DNA of 45,845 nt from an uncultured Bacilli bacterium (GTDB taxonomy: Bacteria; Bacillota_I; Bacilli_A; RF39; UBA660), in NCBI GenBank assembly GCA_948629335.1, contig CAPHZB010000004.1:1-45845 (forward strand), in the 5' to 3' direction. The translations under genes and the position numbers were made by a program. Shown here in pieces: positions 26,247-32,989 of this stretch (position 1 is the first letter of the stretch; the number at the start of each line of letters is the position of its first letter). The notes below the pieces were generated by a model. That model saw only the letters and a list, made by a program, of their open reading frames with translations, ran no database searches and was not told the DNA's origin.

Positions 26247-27239
26247 CTATAATTTTAAACCAATTTTTTGTTTAACTTCTTTCATTTTTAAATCTGCTAA
26301 TACTTTTGCTTTTTTGGCACCATCTTTTAGTATTTTTATTAAATACTCTTCATCATTTCTATATTTATAAAATTTATTTTGTATATCTATTATAAATTTT
26401 GATACTTTATCAGCAACTTCTACCTTGAAATCTTTGTAGTTATATTCCTGATATTTTTCAGATACTTCATAAATACTTACATTCTCTAAGGCTGCTACAA
26501 TGGATAATAGATTAGAAATTCCTGGCTTATTTTCTTCATCAAAATAAACCTTACCTTCATTGTCAGTACAAGCAGACATAATTTTCTTTTTAGTTATTTC
26601 AATATCATCTAGTATAAATATTGTACCTTTATCATCTTTTGGAGCGGATTTACTCATTTTTACTGTCGGATTTGTTAAATTCATTATTTTAGCCCCAACC
26701 TTAGGGATTTGATATTCTGGAAGTTCAAATGTTTTGCCATAAACTTTATTAAATCTTTCTCCCAAATCTCTTGTTTTTTCTATATGTTGTCTTTGATCTT
26801 CCCCCACTGGGACAATTGCAGCATCATAGAGTAAAATATCAGCTGCCATTAATGTTGGATAAATAAATAGTCCCATATCTTTATCATTCTTAGATAATTC
26901 AGCCTTTTTCGATTTATATTGTGTCATTCTTGATAATTCACCAACTCCACACTCAAAAGCCATTAAAAATCCTAAATTGCAATGTTCCAAAACATCACTT
27001 TGTTGAAATATAGTTGTATGCTTTAAATCAATACCACAAGCCAAATAAAGTGCTGTAATATCTAATATGTTATTTCTAATTTCACTTGGATTTATATATG
27101 TTGAAAGTCCATGTATATCAGCAATAAATATGAGTGAATTATATTCATTTTGCTGTTCAATAAACTTTCTAATTCCTCCAATATAATTTGCGAGAGTTAT
27201 ACTACCTGTTGGTCTAACTCCTGTAATCATTGTTTTCAT
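26247..27239 (-). CDS. trpS: Second tryptophanyl-tRNA synthetase (Bacillus type)
   Basis: A 330-aa class I synthetase close to the Bacillus subtilis type and clearly different from the one at 1589-2677. KMSKS is intact at 194-198 and VPVGEDQRQHIE matches the family. The HIGH-equivalent, normally TLGN in this group, is TLAN (residues 15-18), so the near-invariant Gly is Ala. It is the last gene of an operon with a deacylase and an acetyltransferase, 13 nt after the latter. The operon is preceded by a leader peptide with a Trp codon and an attenuator. Duplicate, divergent synthetases are known to give resistance to inhibitors (indolmycin for TrpRS) or to serve in starvation. Enzyme identity is sure; the resistance role is inference. 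Confidence 0.93.
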   Translation of the reverse strand: MKTMITGVRPTGSITLANYIGGIRKFIEQQNEYNSLIFIADIHGLSTYINPSEIRNNILDITALYLACGIDLKHTTIFQQSDVLEHCNLGFLMAFECGVGELSRMTQYKSKKAELSKNDKDMGLFIYPTLMAADILLYDAAIVPVGEDQRQHIEKTRDLGERFNKVYGKTFELPEYQIPKVGAKIMNLTNPTVKMSKSAPKDDKGTIFILDDIEITKKKIMSACTDNEGKVYFDEENKPGISNLLSIVAALENVSIYEVSEKYQEYNYKDFKVEVADKVSKFIIDIQNKFYKYRNDEEYLIKILKDGAKKAKVLADLKMKEVKQKIGLKL

Positions 27240-27252
27240 TTTTATATTCCCC

Positions 27253-27891
27253 CTATTTCACTCTTCTCAAAGAAGAAAGTACTTTTTGTTTATTACGACT
27301 TGGTTCAATTACAACTCCTAAGGCATCTGTTGATTGTAGTTTTATACCAAAATTGTCTCGTATAGCATTTAAGTTATAATATAATTGGTTAGGGTAACAA
27401 TCTCTAATAACACCTCGGTTATCCATATTCTTAAATGGGCTAGTTTGTCTTAAACAACTTAATATTGCATTATTAATATCCCTTGGCATTACAAATAAAT
27501 TATCATTAAATGCATCTAATAATGATTTTGCCATAGCAATATTTTGTGTTCGCAATGAAATTAAATCTGATTGTACTTGTTCATAAGCATTTTTAATAAT
27601 CTCTCTAGAGATATTTTTTCCTTGATACCTAGGATCAATAACCATTCCAGATAAATAAAGCATTGTGATTATCTGACTTTCTAAAAACAATCTATAATTT
27701 TCAAAAACTCCAAATCCTGCTAGAGCATTTTCTTCATTTAATAGTAATTTTAAAATCAAGTTATCATTTTCAAATAAATGGTCATGAACATCTTGATATG
27801 TAACTGGAAACTTTGCATTCCTACAAATTCGATATGCCGAACTCGCAATTTCCTTTTTATTTAAATTTTTATTATAATCTATTATTTTCAT
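27253..27891 (-). CDS. GNAT family N-acetyltransferase
   Basis: A 212-aa protein with the acetyl-CoA binding motif A in LSGMVIDPRYQGKNISREII at about residues 79-98; before it lies AGFGVFENYRLF as the preceding strands. The C-terminal 100 residues do not match a subgroup I know. The ATG at 27891 follows the deacylase stop by 3 nt and uses the AAAGGAAATAG at its end as ribosome site, so the two are translationally linked. In the setting of an inducible TrpRS it could acetylate an amino group of a tryptophan-like toxin or aminoacyl nucleotide, as the MccE acetyltransferase does for microcin C; this is a guess. Confidence 0.8.
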   Translation of the reverse strand: MKIIDYNKNLNKKEIASSAYRICRNAKFPVTYQDVHDHLFENDNLILKLLLNEENALAGFGVFENYRLFLESQIITMLYLSGMVIDPRYQGKNISREIIKNAYEQVQSDLISLRTQNIAMAKSLLDAFNDNLFVMPRDINNAILSCLRQTSPFKNMDNRGVIRDCYPNQLYYNLNAIRDNFGIKLQSTDALGVVIEPSRNKQKVLSSLRRVK

Positions 27892-27894
27892 ATT

Positions 27895-28932
27895 CTATTT
27901 CCTTTCATTATAAAACTCTATTATTTTTTCATATAATTTTTCTGTTTCTTTTAGTGAACTTAAATTTACATATTCATTCTTTTGATGTGATGTATCTGGC
28001 CCGGGTCCTAATATAATAAAATTTTTATCAATATAGGAGCCTTCTGTTAAATAACACTTTGTTTGTTTTTTTGAAGAAATCTTTTCTAAGAATTCTATAT
28101 CATTTTTATTTAATTTGGGTGGAATGCTCTGTTTTACAATCAATCTAGAATCATATTGTTTTAATAATTCTATTATCTTTTCCTCTATGGTTTTTAAATG
28201 TTCTTCTTTTGCAATTCTAAAATCAATACTGATTTCACATTTTCCAGCTACAGAGTTAACTGATTCTCCACCTTGAATCATTCCTATATTCATAGTTGTA
28301 TAAGGAACTTCAAAATCAGGAATGATTTCATGTTTCAACTTTTTTTCATAAAATTGTTTCATTTCTTCGATAAATGAAATACATGCATAAATAGCATTTA
28401 CACCTTTATCTGGAGTCGATGAATGACATTTTACTCCATAGAATTCTATTTTTACTTCTAAGACGCCTTTTGTTCCATAGATAGGAATATTGTTTGTTGG
28501 CTCTCCAATAATAATGTTTTCAGGGATAATAAATTCTCTAATCTTTTTTATTCCTTCAAAACTAATTTCCTCATCATTTGTAAAATAGAGCGCTAATTCA
28601 TTTTTAATCAAATCTAATTTTGAAATGGCAGATAACATCGCTGCTAGGCCACCTTTCATATCACAGGCCCCAAGTCCAATTAACTTATCTCCTTTTTCCT
28701 CTAGTGTAAATGGGTCTCCATCCCATGATTCATAAGCAACTGTATCTGTATGTCCAATAAAACCAACATTTGGTTTCTCACTATTGTAGGCAATTAAGCA
28801 TTTATCAATTCTTTTAATAGTAAAGTTATACTCTTTTAAATAAATTTCAATAAAGTCCATAATCTCTTTATTTTGATTATCCTTAATTGTATTATAGCTC
28901 ACTAACTTTTTTAATATTTCTTTTACATCCAT
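27895..28932 (-). CDS. M20 family metallo-deacylase/peptidase (ArgE/DapE-like)
   Basis: A 345-aa zinc enzyme that removes an acyl or aminoacyl group. All metal and catalytic residues can be seen: HTD (His61), ACDMKGG (bridging Asp91), the catalytic pair in TNDEEISF (Glu121-Glu122), GEPT, and the late His in PGPDTSHQKNEYV. The dimerisation domain lies between about 160 and 270. It is the first gene of the attenuated operon; AAAGGA is 8 nt before the ATG. No arginine, lysine or other biosynthetic genes are nearby, so a role in amino acid synthesis is not supported. Pairing of a deacylase with an acetyltransferase suggests modification and removal of an acyl group on one small molecule, which is inference. 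Confidence 0.85.
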   Translation of the reverse strand: MDVKEILKKLVSYNTIKDNQNKEIMDFIEIYLKEYNFTIKRIDKCLIAYNSEKPNVGFIGHTDTVAYESWDGDPFTLEEKGDKLIGLGACDMKGGLAAMLSAISKLDLIKNELALYFTNDEEISFEGIKKIREFIIPENIIIGEPTNNIPIYGTKGVLEVKIEFYGVKCHSSTPDKGVNAIYACISFIEEMKQFYEKKLKHEIIPDFEVPYTTMNIGMIQGGESVNSVAGKCEISIDFRIAKEEHLKTIEEKIIELLKQYDSRLIVKQSIPPKLNKNDIEFLEKISSKKQTKCYLTEGSYIDKNFIILGPGPDTSHQKNEYVNLSSLKETEKLYEKIIEFYNERK

Positions 28933-29010
28933 AGTATTTTCCTTTCTTTTTTAGATTATAATTACATTGCTTTGCCCTCTTAAAAATACTATATTTATAA
29001 TTTTGAATAG

Positions 29011-29050
29011 AAAAAAGGAATACAAGTTCTTCTTTGACCTGTATTCCTTT
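29011..29050 (-). terminator. Attenuator terminator (segments 4:5)
   Basis: On the minus strand segment 4 (29037-29050) pairs with segment 5 (29014-29027) over 14 bp with one G.U pair and a 9-nt loop, followed by a U tract. It stands between the leader peptide and the M20 gene, so it controls entry to the operon. Confidence 0.85.
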
Positions 29051-29141
29051 ATATTCAGTTTATTTTTTCATACAGGTATAAGCAATGTAAAAACACACTT
29101 ATACCTATAAATCGAACTTATTTATCGATCTGTATAAGTGT
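29037..29141 (-). promoter_or_regulatory. Ribosome-mediated attenuator, segments 1 to 4
   Basis: Minus-strand RNA pairs, in order of transcription. Segment 1 (29132-29141, inside the leader ORF) pairs with segment 2 (29095-29104), 10 bp. Segment 2 (29098-29106) pairs with segment 3 (29074-29082), 9 bp. Segment 3 (29070-29077) pairs with segment 4 (29037-29044), 8 bp. Segment 4 pairs with 5 as terminator. Thus 1:2 plus 3:4 excludes the terminator, and 2:3 permits it. A ribosome held at the Trp codon (29155-29157) would end about 12-14 nt downstream, just short of segment 1, giving 1:2 and readthrough. A ribosome reaching the stop codon covers segment 1, giving 2:3 and termination. Pairings are seen; switching is inferred. 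Confidence 0.8.
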
Positions 29142-29184
29142 TACCCATATGACGCCAAGTATTATTAATTATTCTTTTTTTCAT
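29122..29184 (-). CDS. 20-aa leader peptide with a single Trp codon
   Basis: ATG at 29184 with GAAAGGATG upstream, stop TAA at 29122-29124. The peptide starts MKKRIINNTW and continues RHMGNTYTDR. The only Trp codon (TGG, 29155-29157) is codon 10. The later codons contain segment 1 of the attenuator. It is too short for a functional product and has all the marks of a regulatory leader for Trp-tRNA sensing. Confidence 0.8.
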   Translation of the reverse strand: MKKRIINNTWRHMGNTYTDR

Positions 29185-29214
29185 ATAAATAACATCCTTT
29201 CTTTTTATTATATG

Positions 29215-29235
29215 CACTAGTGTTCCTCACTAGTG
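29215..29235 (-). repeat. CACTAGTG double palindrome at the transcription start
   Basis: CACTAGTG at 29215-29222 and 29228-29235, each self-complementary and forming together a hairpin with a 5-nt loop. The predicted transcription start (about 29234) falls in it, so it is either an operator for a repressor or a 5' stabilising hairpin. Confidence 0.6.
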
Positions 29236-29240
29236 ACTTA

Positions 29241-29269
29241 ATACTAACATATTTATTCCTATCTGTCAA
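29241..29269 (-). promoter_or_regulatory. Promoter of the attenuated trpS2 operon
   Basis: On the minus strand TTGACA (29264-29269), 17-nt spacer, TGT-TAGTAT (29241-29246): perfect -35 and an extended -10. It starts right after the terminator of the upstream gene. Confidence 0.8.
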
Positions 29270-29295
29270 ATTGCCATCTTTGATTCATATCTGAA

Positions 29296-29324
29296 AAAAA
29301 GCATGTCTTGTATTGAGACATACT
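29296..29324 (-). terminator. Terminator of the kinase-like protein gene
   Basis: On the minus strand AGTATGTCT pairs with AGACATGCT (9 bp with one wobble, 7-nt loop), followed by a run of T. It separates this unit from the trpS2 operon. Confidence 0.8.
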
Positions 29325-29325
29325 T

Positions 29326-30045
29326 CTACTTTTTCAAAAAATAATCAATTGGCCTTTTTACGTACTTTAACTTTTTTGCAATTTCACTAGTAATATTTGT
29401 ATTCTCGTCCACCGCAATAGCAATGAGTTCTGCATTCATCTTTTTCTTTATTTCTTTATAATTAGGGTGGCCTTTCGCACTTGCTATATAAATAGACCTA
29501 AGAAGCATTAATAATTCTATTTTATTATCGATAGCTAATAAGCTTGAATCATAATGCGCTATAGAAAAACAATCAGGATCTACGATTACAATATTATTTT
29601 TACCTAAAATAGAATTTTCTCTTTTTACATCATTTACAGTAATTTTATTTTCTGTAAATGTGGTAAATAATTTTTCTAGTTCATAGAAATTATCTAATGT
29701 GTAATCAATAGATTCATATAATGGGTTTTCTGCATTATCAGAATAATATTTTGCAGTATACGCCGTTGTAGAAAAAGGTATCCTTCTAAATTTATAGAAT
29801 AATAATTCATTAAAATCCATATCACTCAAAATGGAATATAATTCGATAAAATGTTTGTTATAAATACTTTTTAGTAGTTTAAACATATCTAAACTTAATC
29901 GATTACGGTAGGGAGTATTAGGAAAATATTCTTTAAAAATTGTATTTTCATCATGAAATACCCCTGCACACTTCCCACAATTTAAGTATTGCATTTTTCC
30001 TTTATCTATACTGACTTTCTTACCTAATTCATTATAGTATGCCAT
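29326..30045 (-). CDS. Protein-kinase-like fold protein
   Basis: A 239-aa protein. The ATG at 30045 has AGGGGG upstream; a longer reading to 30150 overlaps the preceding gene. Kinase-like pieces occur in order. There is a loop with CGKCAGVFHD followed by IFKEYFP (possible ATP-binding Lys) near residue 20-40. A catalytic-loop-like NDVKRENSIL follows, with Asp and Asn at the usual four-residue distance, and IVDPDCF replaces DFG (Asp for Mg2+). The N-lobe is short and the activation segment differs from normal Ser/Thr kinases, so it may be a small-molecule phosphotransferase. It is the last gene after the membrane thiol genes, 55 nt away. Substrate unknown. Confidence 0.55.
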   Translation of the reverse strand: MAYYNELGKKVSIDKGKMQYLNCGKCAGVFHDENTIFKEYFPNTPYRNRLSLDMFKLLKSIYNKHFIELYSILSDMDFNELLFYKFRRIPFSTTAYTAKYYSDNAENPLYESIDYTLDNFYELEKLFTTFTENKITVNDVKRENSILGKNNIVIVDPDCFSIAHYDSSLLAIDNKIELLMLLRSIYIASAKGHPNYKEIKKKMNAELIAIAVDENTNITSEIAKKLKYVKRPIDYFLKK

Positions 30046-30100
30046 AAAATTCCCCCTAAATACCCGCATATTATAAAAAAAACGATCTAAGAAGTCAACA

Positions 30101-31297
30101 TTATACAGCAAAAAATAAAATTTCTGGTTTAAAAAGTAAAAGAAACCCAATAATTACTAATAAAATGCCACCAATAAGGTGAGAATACTTGTTATATTTA
30201 TTTGTAATCCCTACTACTTTCAAAGTAAACATGGCAGTACAAAAAATAATAAGATCATCAATTAAATAAAAGAAAATATAGAGAAATATGTTAAATGTGT
30301 AAGAAATACAGGACAATTGATTTAAAGATAAAATTTGTGTATACACAAGTGGTAATCCCGCTGAACACGCAAGTTCTATAAAATTAACAGAAATAGCAAG
30401 TGTAATAACACCGATAAGACTTAAAAAAATGCTTTTTTCTTTTGTAAAATTTCGAATTTTTCCCATGATTCTATTTCGTTTTCCTTTATGGGTTACTGTA
30501 CACCCTACTTTATCTTTTCTAGTTCTTATATATCGAATAAGGCTAATACTTCCTCCCAATAGAGCAACGAGTGCTATAAGAAAGCGAAGAAGTAAAACAT
30601 CATTTAAAGCAAGATTTATTTTTAACCAAGAAACTAGAAATAAAGTATAAACCATGGCACTTGTAAAGAGAAAAGACACGCCAAGAATCCACATTCTTTT
30701 CCTATCCTTCATTCCAAGTAGCATACTAATTAAAAATAAAAGTACCCACATGGCACAAGGATTAAATCCATCTAAAAATCCAATCACTATCGATAAAATA
30801 GGAAGGGATAATTCCTTTGCTTTGACTTTTCCGAAGAAAGGAAGCATAAATTCTTCTTGTTTTTCTATAGTTGAACTCCTCCCTTGTTCCTCTATTTCTT
30901 CTATTGGAATAACCCTTCCCTCTTTCACAACTTTTCCAACAATATCCGGGCAATTGTTCTGTATGCAATATTCAATATAATTTTGAATCGACAGTTTTGT
31001 ATTTTCATTAAATCCTACAAGAGAGTATTTCCCAATGACAGTATAAGGAACATAATTATTTTCATCTTTTAGTGTCTTTTTTACATTTCCTAAATGTTTT
31101 AAATTTGTAGGATTTTTAATAACCTCATAATCAATAAATTCCACATCTTTATATTTATCCTTCATTGATTCTAAATAAGAAATTTCTTCCCTACAGTGTG
31201 GACAATCATACCTATGAAAAACATATACTTTTTGTTTTGCATCAACAGAATTTATGAAAAGAAAAAAGAAAAGGAAACTAAGCATCCATTTTTTCAT
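30101..31297 (-). CDS. Secreted thioredoxin-like domain fused to a CcdA/DsbD-type membrane electron carrier
   Basis: A 398-aa protein. A signal-like helix (about 5-20) is followed by an outside thioredoxin/glutaredoxin-type domain with CPHC in YVFHRYDCPHCREEISYLE (about residues 33-36), reaching to about 120. From about 165, six or so membrane helices follow the CcdA/DsbD plan. The redox Cys are in FNPCAMWVLLF and LACSAGLPLV, the two conserved Cys positions. Such proteins carry electrons from cytoplasmic thioredoxin across the membrane to reduce disulfides outside. Its start overlaps the end of a small cytoplasmic thioredoxin gene by 20 nt, which fits a relay of the two. The fusion order (sensor domain before the channel) is the reverse of E. 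coli DsbD's C-terminal thioredoxin. Confidence 0.85.
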   Translation of the reverse strand: MKKWMLSFLFFFLFINSVDAKQKVYVFHRYDCPHCREEISYLESMKDKYKDVEFIDYEVIKNPTNLKHLGNVKKTLKDENNYVPYTVIGKYSLVGFNENTKLSIQNYIEYCIQNNCPDIVGKVVKEGRVIPIEEIEEQGRSSTIEKQEEFMLPFFGKVKAKELSLPILSIVIGFLDGFNPCAMWVLLFLISMLLGMKDRKRMWILGVSFLFTSAMVYTLFLVSWLKINLALNDVLLLRFLIALVALLGGSISLIRYIRTRKDKVGCTVTHKGKRNRIMGKIRNFTKEKSIFLSLIGVITLAISVNFIELACSAGLPLVYTQILSLNQLSCISYTFNIFLYIFFYLIDDLIIFCTAMFTLKVVGITNKYNKYSHLIGGILLVIIGFLLLFKPEILFFAV

Positions 31298-31538
31298 GTA
31301 AAATAGCCTCCATTTCGTCTTTCTTATATTCTCCTTCTAAACGATACACTTCCTTATTTTCCTTAAAAAAGAGTATAACAGGAAGAATATGCCCTACTTT
31401 ATACTTTTGAATATCATCCCTATCATAGTCTAGTTCTTCATAAGTAAACGTTGGATTTTCACTCTTAAATTTCAAAAAATCTTGGTATGTTACAATACAA
31501 CTACTACACCATACAGCTGCAATTCGTATTATGTGCAT
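31278..31538 (-). CDS. Small thioredoxin-like protein
   Basis: An 86-aa cytoplasmic protein with WCSSC (residues 10-14) in place of thioredoxin's WCGPC, and the cis-Pro in ILPVILFF near residue 52. The C-terminal strand and helix (EVYRLEGEYKKDEMEAIL) complete the fold. GGGGTGAGG precedes the ATG, 3 nt after the cysteine desulfurase stop. It likely supplies electrons to, or takes them from, the membrane protein whose gene overlaps its end. Confidence 0.85.
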   Translation of the reverse strand: MHIIRIAAVWCSSCIVTYQDFLKFKSENPTFTYEELDYDRDDIQKYKVGHILPVILFFKENKEVYRLEGEYKKDEMEAILHEKMDA

Positions 31539-31541
31539 ACC

Positions 31542-32669
31542 TCACCCCTTTAAACTTTTATATTTTGTATATATTTCTTTAAAGCAAGTTAAAAAATAAT
31601 CTACTTCTTCCTCTGTTGTTAAATAAGATAAACTAATGCGTATACTATGTCTAGCCCTCTTTTCATCATTCGTAATGGCAAAAACAGCCTTACTCAATTC
31701 TCCCGTTGCACAAGCACTTTGAGTAGAAATAAAAATATCTTTTTCTTCTAAAGCATGAAGAAGTGTTTCTGGTTTCATGCATAAAACACTTACATTTAAA
31801 ATATGCGGAATAGAGTGACTCGTACTATTCACAAATACATCTTCATAAGTTTCTAAATTCTTCCTTATTTTTTGATTTAAAGCATTGATATATTGATAAT
31901 TCTTTTCTAAATCTATCAGAGAAAGCCGAAGTGCTTTAGCGCATGATGCAATTAATGGGTGTGCTGGTGTTCCACTTCTATATTTCGTTGTACTTTTTCC
32001 CCCATGAATTAAGGGTTCTAACTCTACATTCTCTTTTTTTACCAAACACCCTATTCCTTTTATTCCATATATCTTATGCGCAGAAAAAGAGATTAAGTCC
32101 ACATTTTCAAAAGACACATGTACTTTTCCAATACTTTGTGTTGCATCTACATGAAAAAAGCATTTAGGAAATGATTTTAAAAATTTTCCTATTTCTTCAA
32201 TAGGTTCTAAAACTCCTGTTTCACTATTTACAATAGTGATAGATACTAAGACAACATCATCTGTCATTTTCTCTTCTAAAGAAGAAAGTTTTACTATTCC
32301 TTCTTTATCCGTTTCTAAAAAATCCACAGTAAATCCTAACTTTTGTAAATAAGAAAGTGGTCCATAAATACTAGAATGTTCTAAAGAAGTAGTTAGAATT
32401 TTCTTCCCTCTATTTTGGTATTTTAAACAAACTCCTTTTAAAGCCAAATTATTGGACTCACTTGAACCCGATGTGTAAATAATTTCCGTTTCTTTAACAC
32501 CTAAAAGAGAAGCAATTTGTTTTGTAGCCTGCATTTCTAGTTCTTTTGCCCGTACACCCAATTTGTGTAAAGAATTTGTATTTCCAATAAAATCTTTAGA
32601 TACTCTTACAAAAGTATCTAATACTTCTTTATTTGTAGGAGTTGTTGCACTATAATCTAAATAAACCAT
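31542..32669 (-). CDS. Cysteine desulfurase (NifS/IscS family)
   Basis: A 375-aa PLP enzyme that takes sulfur from cysteine for Fe-S clusters or thiolated tRNA. The PLP lysine is in SFSAHKIYGIKG (Lys199), the catalytic Cys in STQSACATGELS (Cys320), and GSSESNNLALKG and HVDATQSIG are the cofactor contacts. The order of residues fits the class with a flexible Cys loop. It has its own promoter and heads an operon with two thioredoxin-type proteins, so the group may supply or handle sulfur and thiols together. It ends with TGA, which shows that TGA is a stop in this organism. No mnmA, thiI or iscU is in the window. Confidence 0.93.
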   Translation of the reverse strand: MVYLDYSATTPTNKEVLDTFVRVSKDFIGNTNSLHKLGVRAKELEMQATKQIASLLGVKETEIIYTSGSSESNNLALKGVCLKYQNRGKKILTTSLEHSSIYGPLSYLQKLGFTVDFLETDKEGIVKLSSLEEKMTDDVVLVSITIVNSETGVLEPIEEIGKFLKSFPKCFFHVDATQSIGKVHVSFENVDLISFSAHKIYGIKGIGCLVKKENVELEPLIHGGKSTTKYRSGTPAHPLIASCAKALRLSLIDLEKNYQYINALNQKIRKNLETYEDVFVNSTSHSIPHILNVSVLCMKPETLLHALEEKDIFISTQSACATGELSKAVFAITNDEKRARHSIRISLSYLTTEEEVDYFLTCFKEIYTKYKSLKG

Positions 32670-32700
32670 ATTCTCACCGTATTCCTTTTAATCCATGTCT

Positions 32701-32728
32701 ATTATACACTAATTTTCATGGAATACAA
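32701..32728 (-). promoter_or_regulatory. Promoter of the desulfurase-thioredoxin operon
   Basis: On the minus strand TTGTAT (32723-32728), 16-nt spacer, GTG-TATAAT (32701-32706). Positions 32729-32950 are T-rich without any gene or RNA that I can support. Confidence 0.6.
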
Positions 32729-32952
32729 AAAGTATTTTCTCACCCTCCAAAGTATCTGAAATTTTCTATTCCCTTTGACTTACTTTATAAATCGTAATTT
32801 GTTAGTTTTTTAATTGTGATGATTTCACATCTTGGTATCTCTTATTGTTATAAATTTTTTTCTGTTTTTGCCCAGCCCCTTTTTAGTTTACAGACAGGTC
32901 TACTCAAACATATCGTATCATAACATTGACTCTTAATCAGATTTTATCTTGC

Positions 32953-32989
32953 AAAAAAAGATTCCTATATTAACTATGAACTATCTTTT
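32953..32989 (-). terminator. Possible terminator of the AlbA_2 gene
   Basis: On the minus strand AAAAGAT and ATCTTTT can pair across a 20-nt loop, followed by a long T run. It overlaps the stop codon. Confidence 0.45.

Noticed and set aside
31542..31544. Use of TGA as Trp codon (Mycoplasma code), considered because of the Mollicutes-like features
   Set aside because: TGA ends the cysteine desulfurase and Cse60 genes at their family lengths, and conserved Trp are all TGG.
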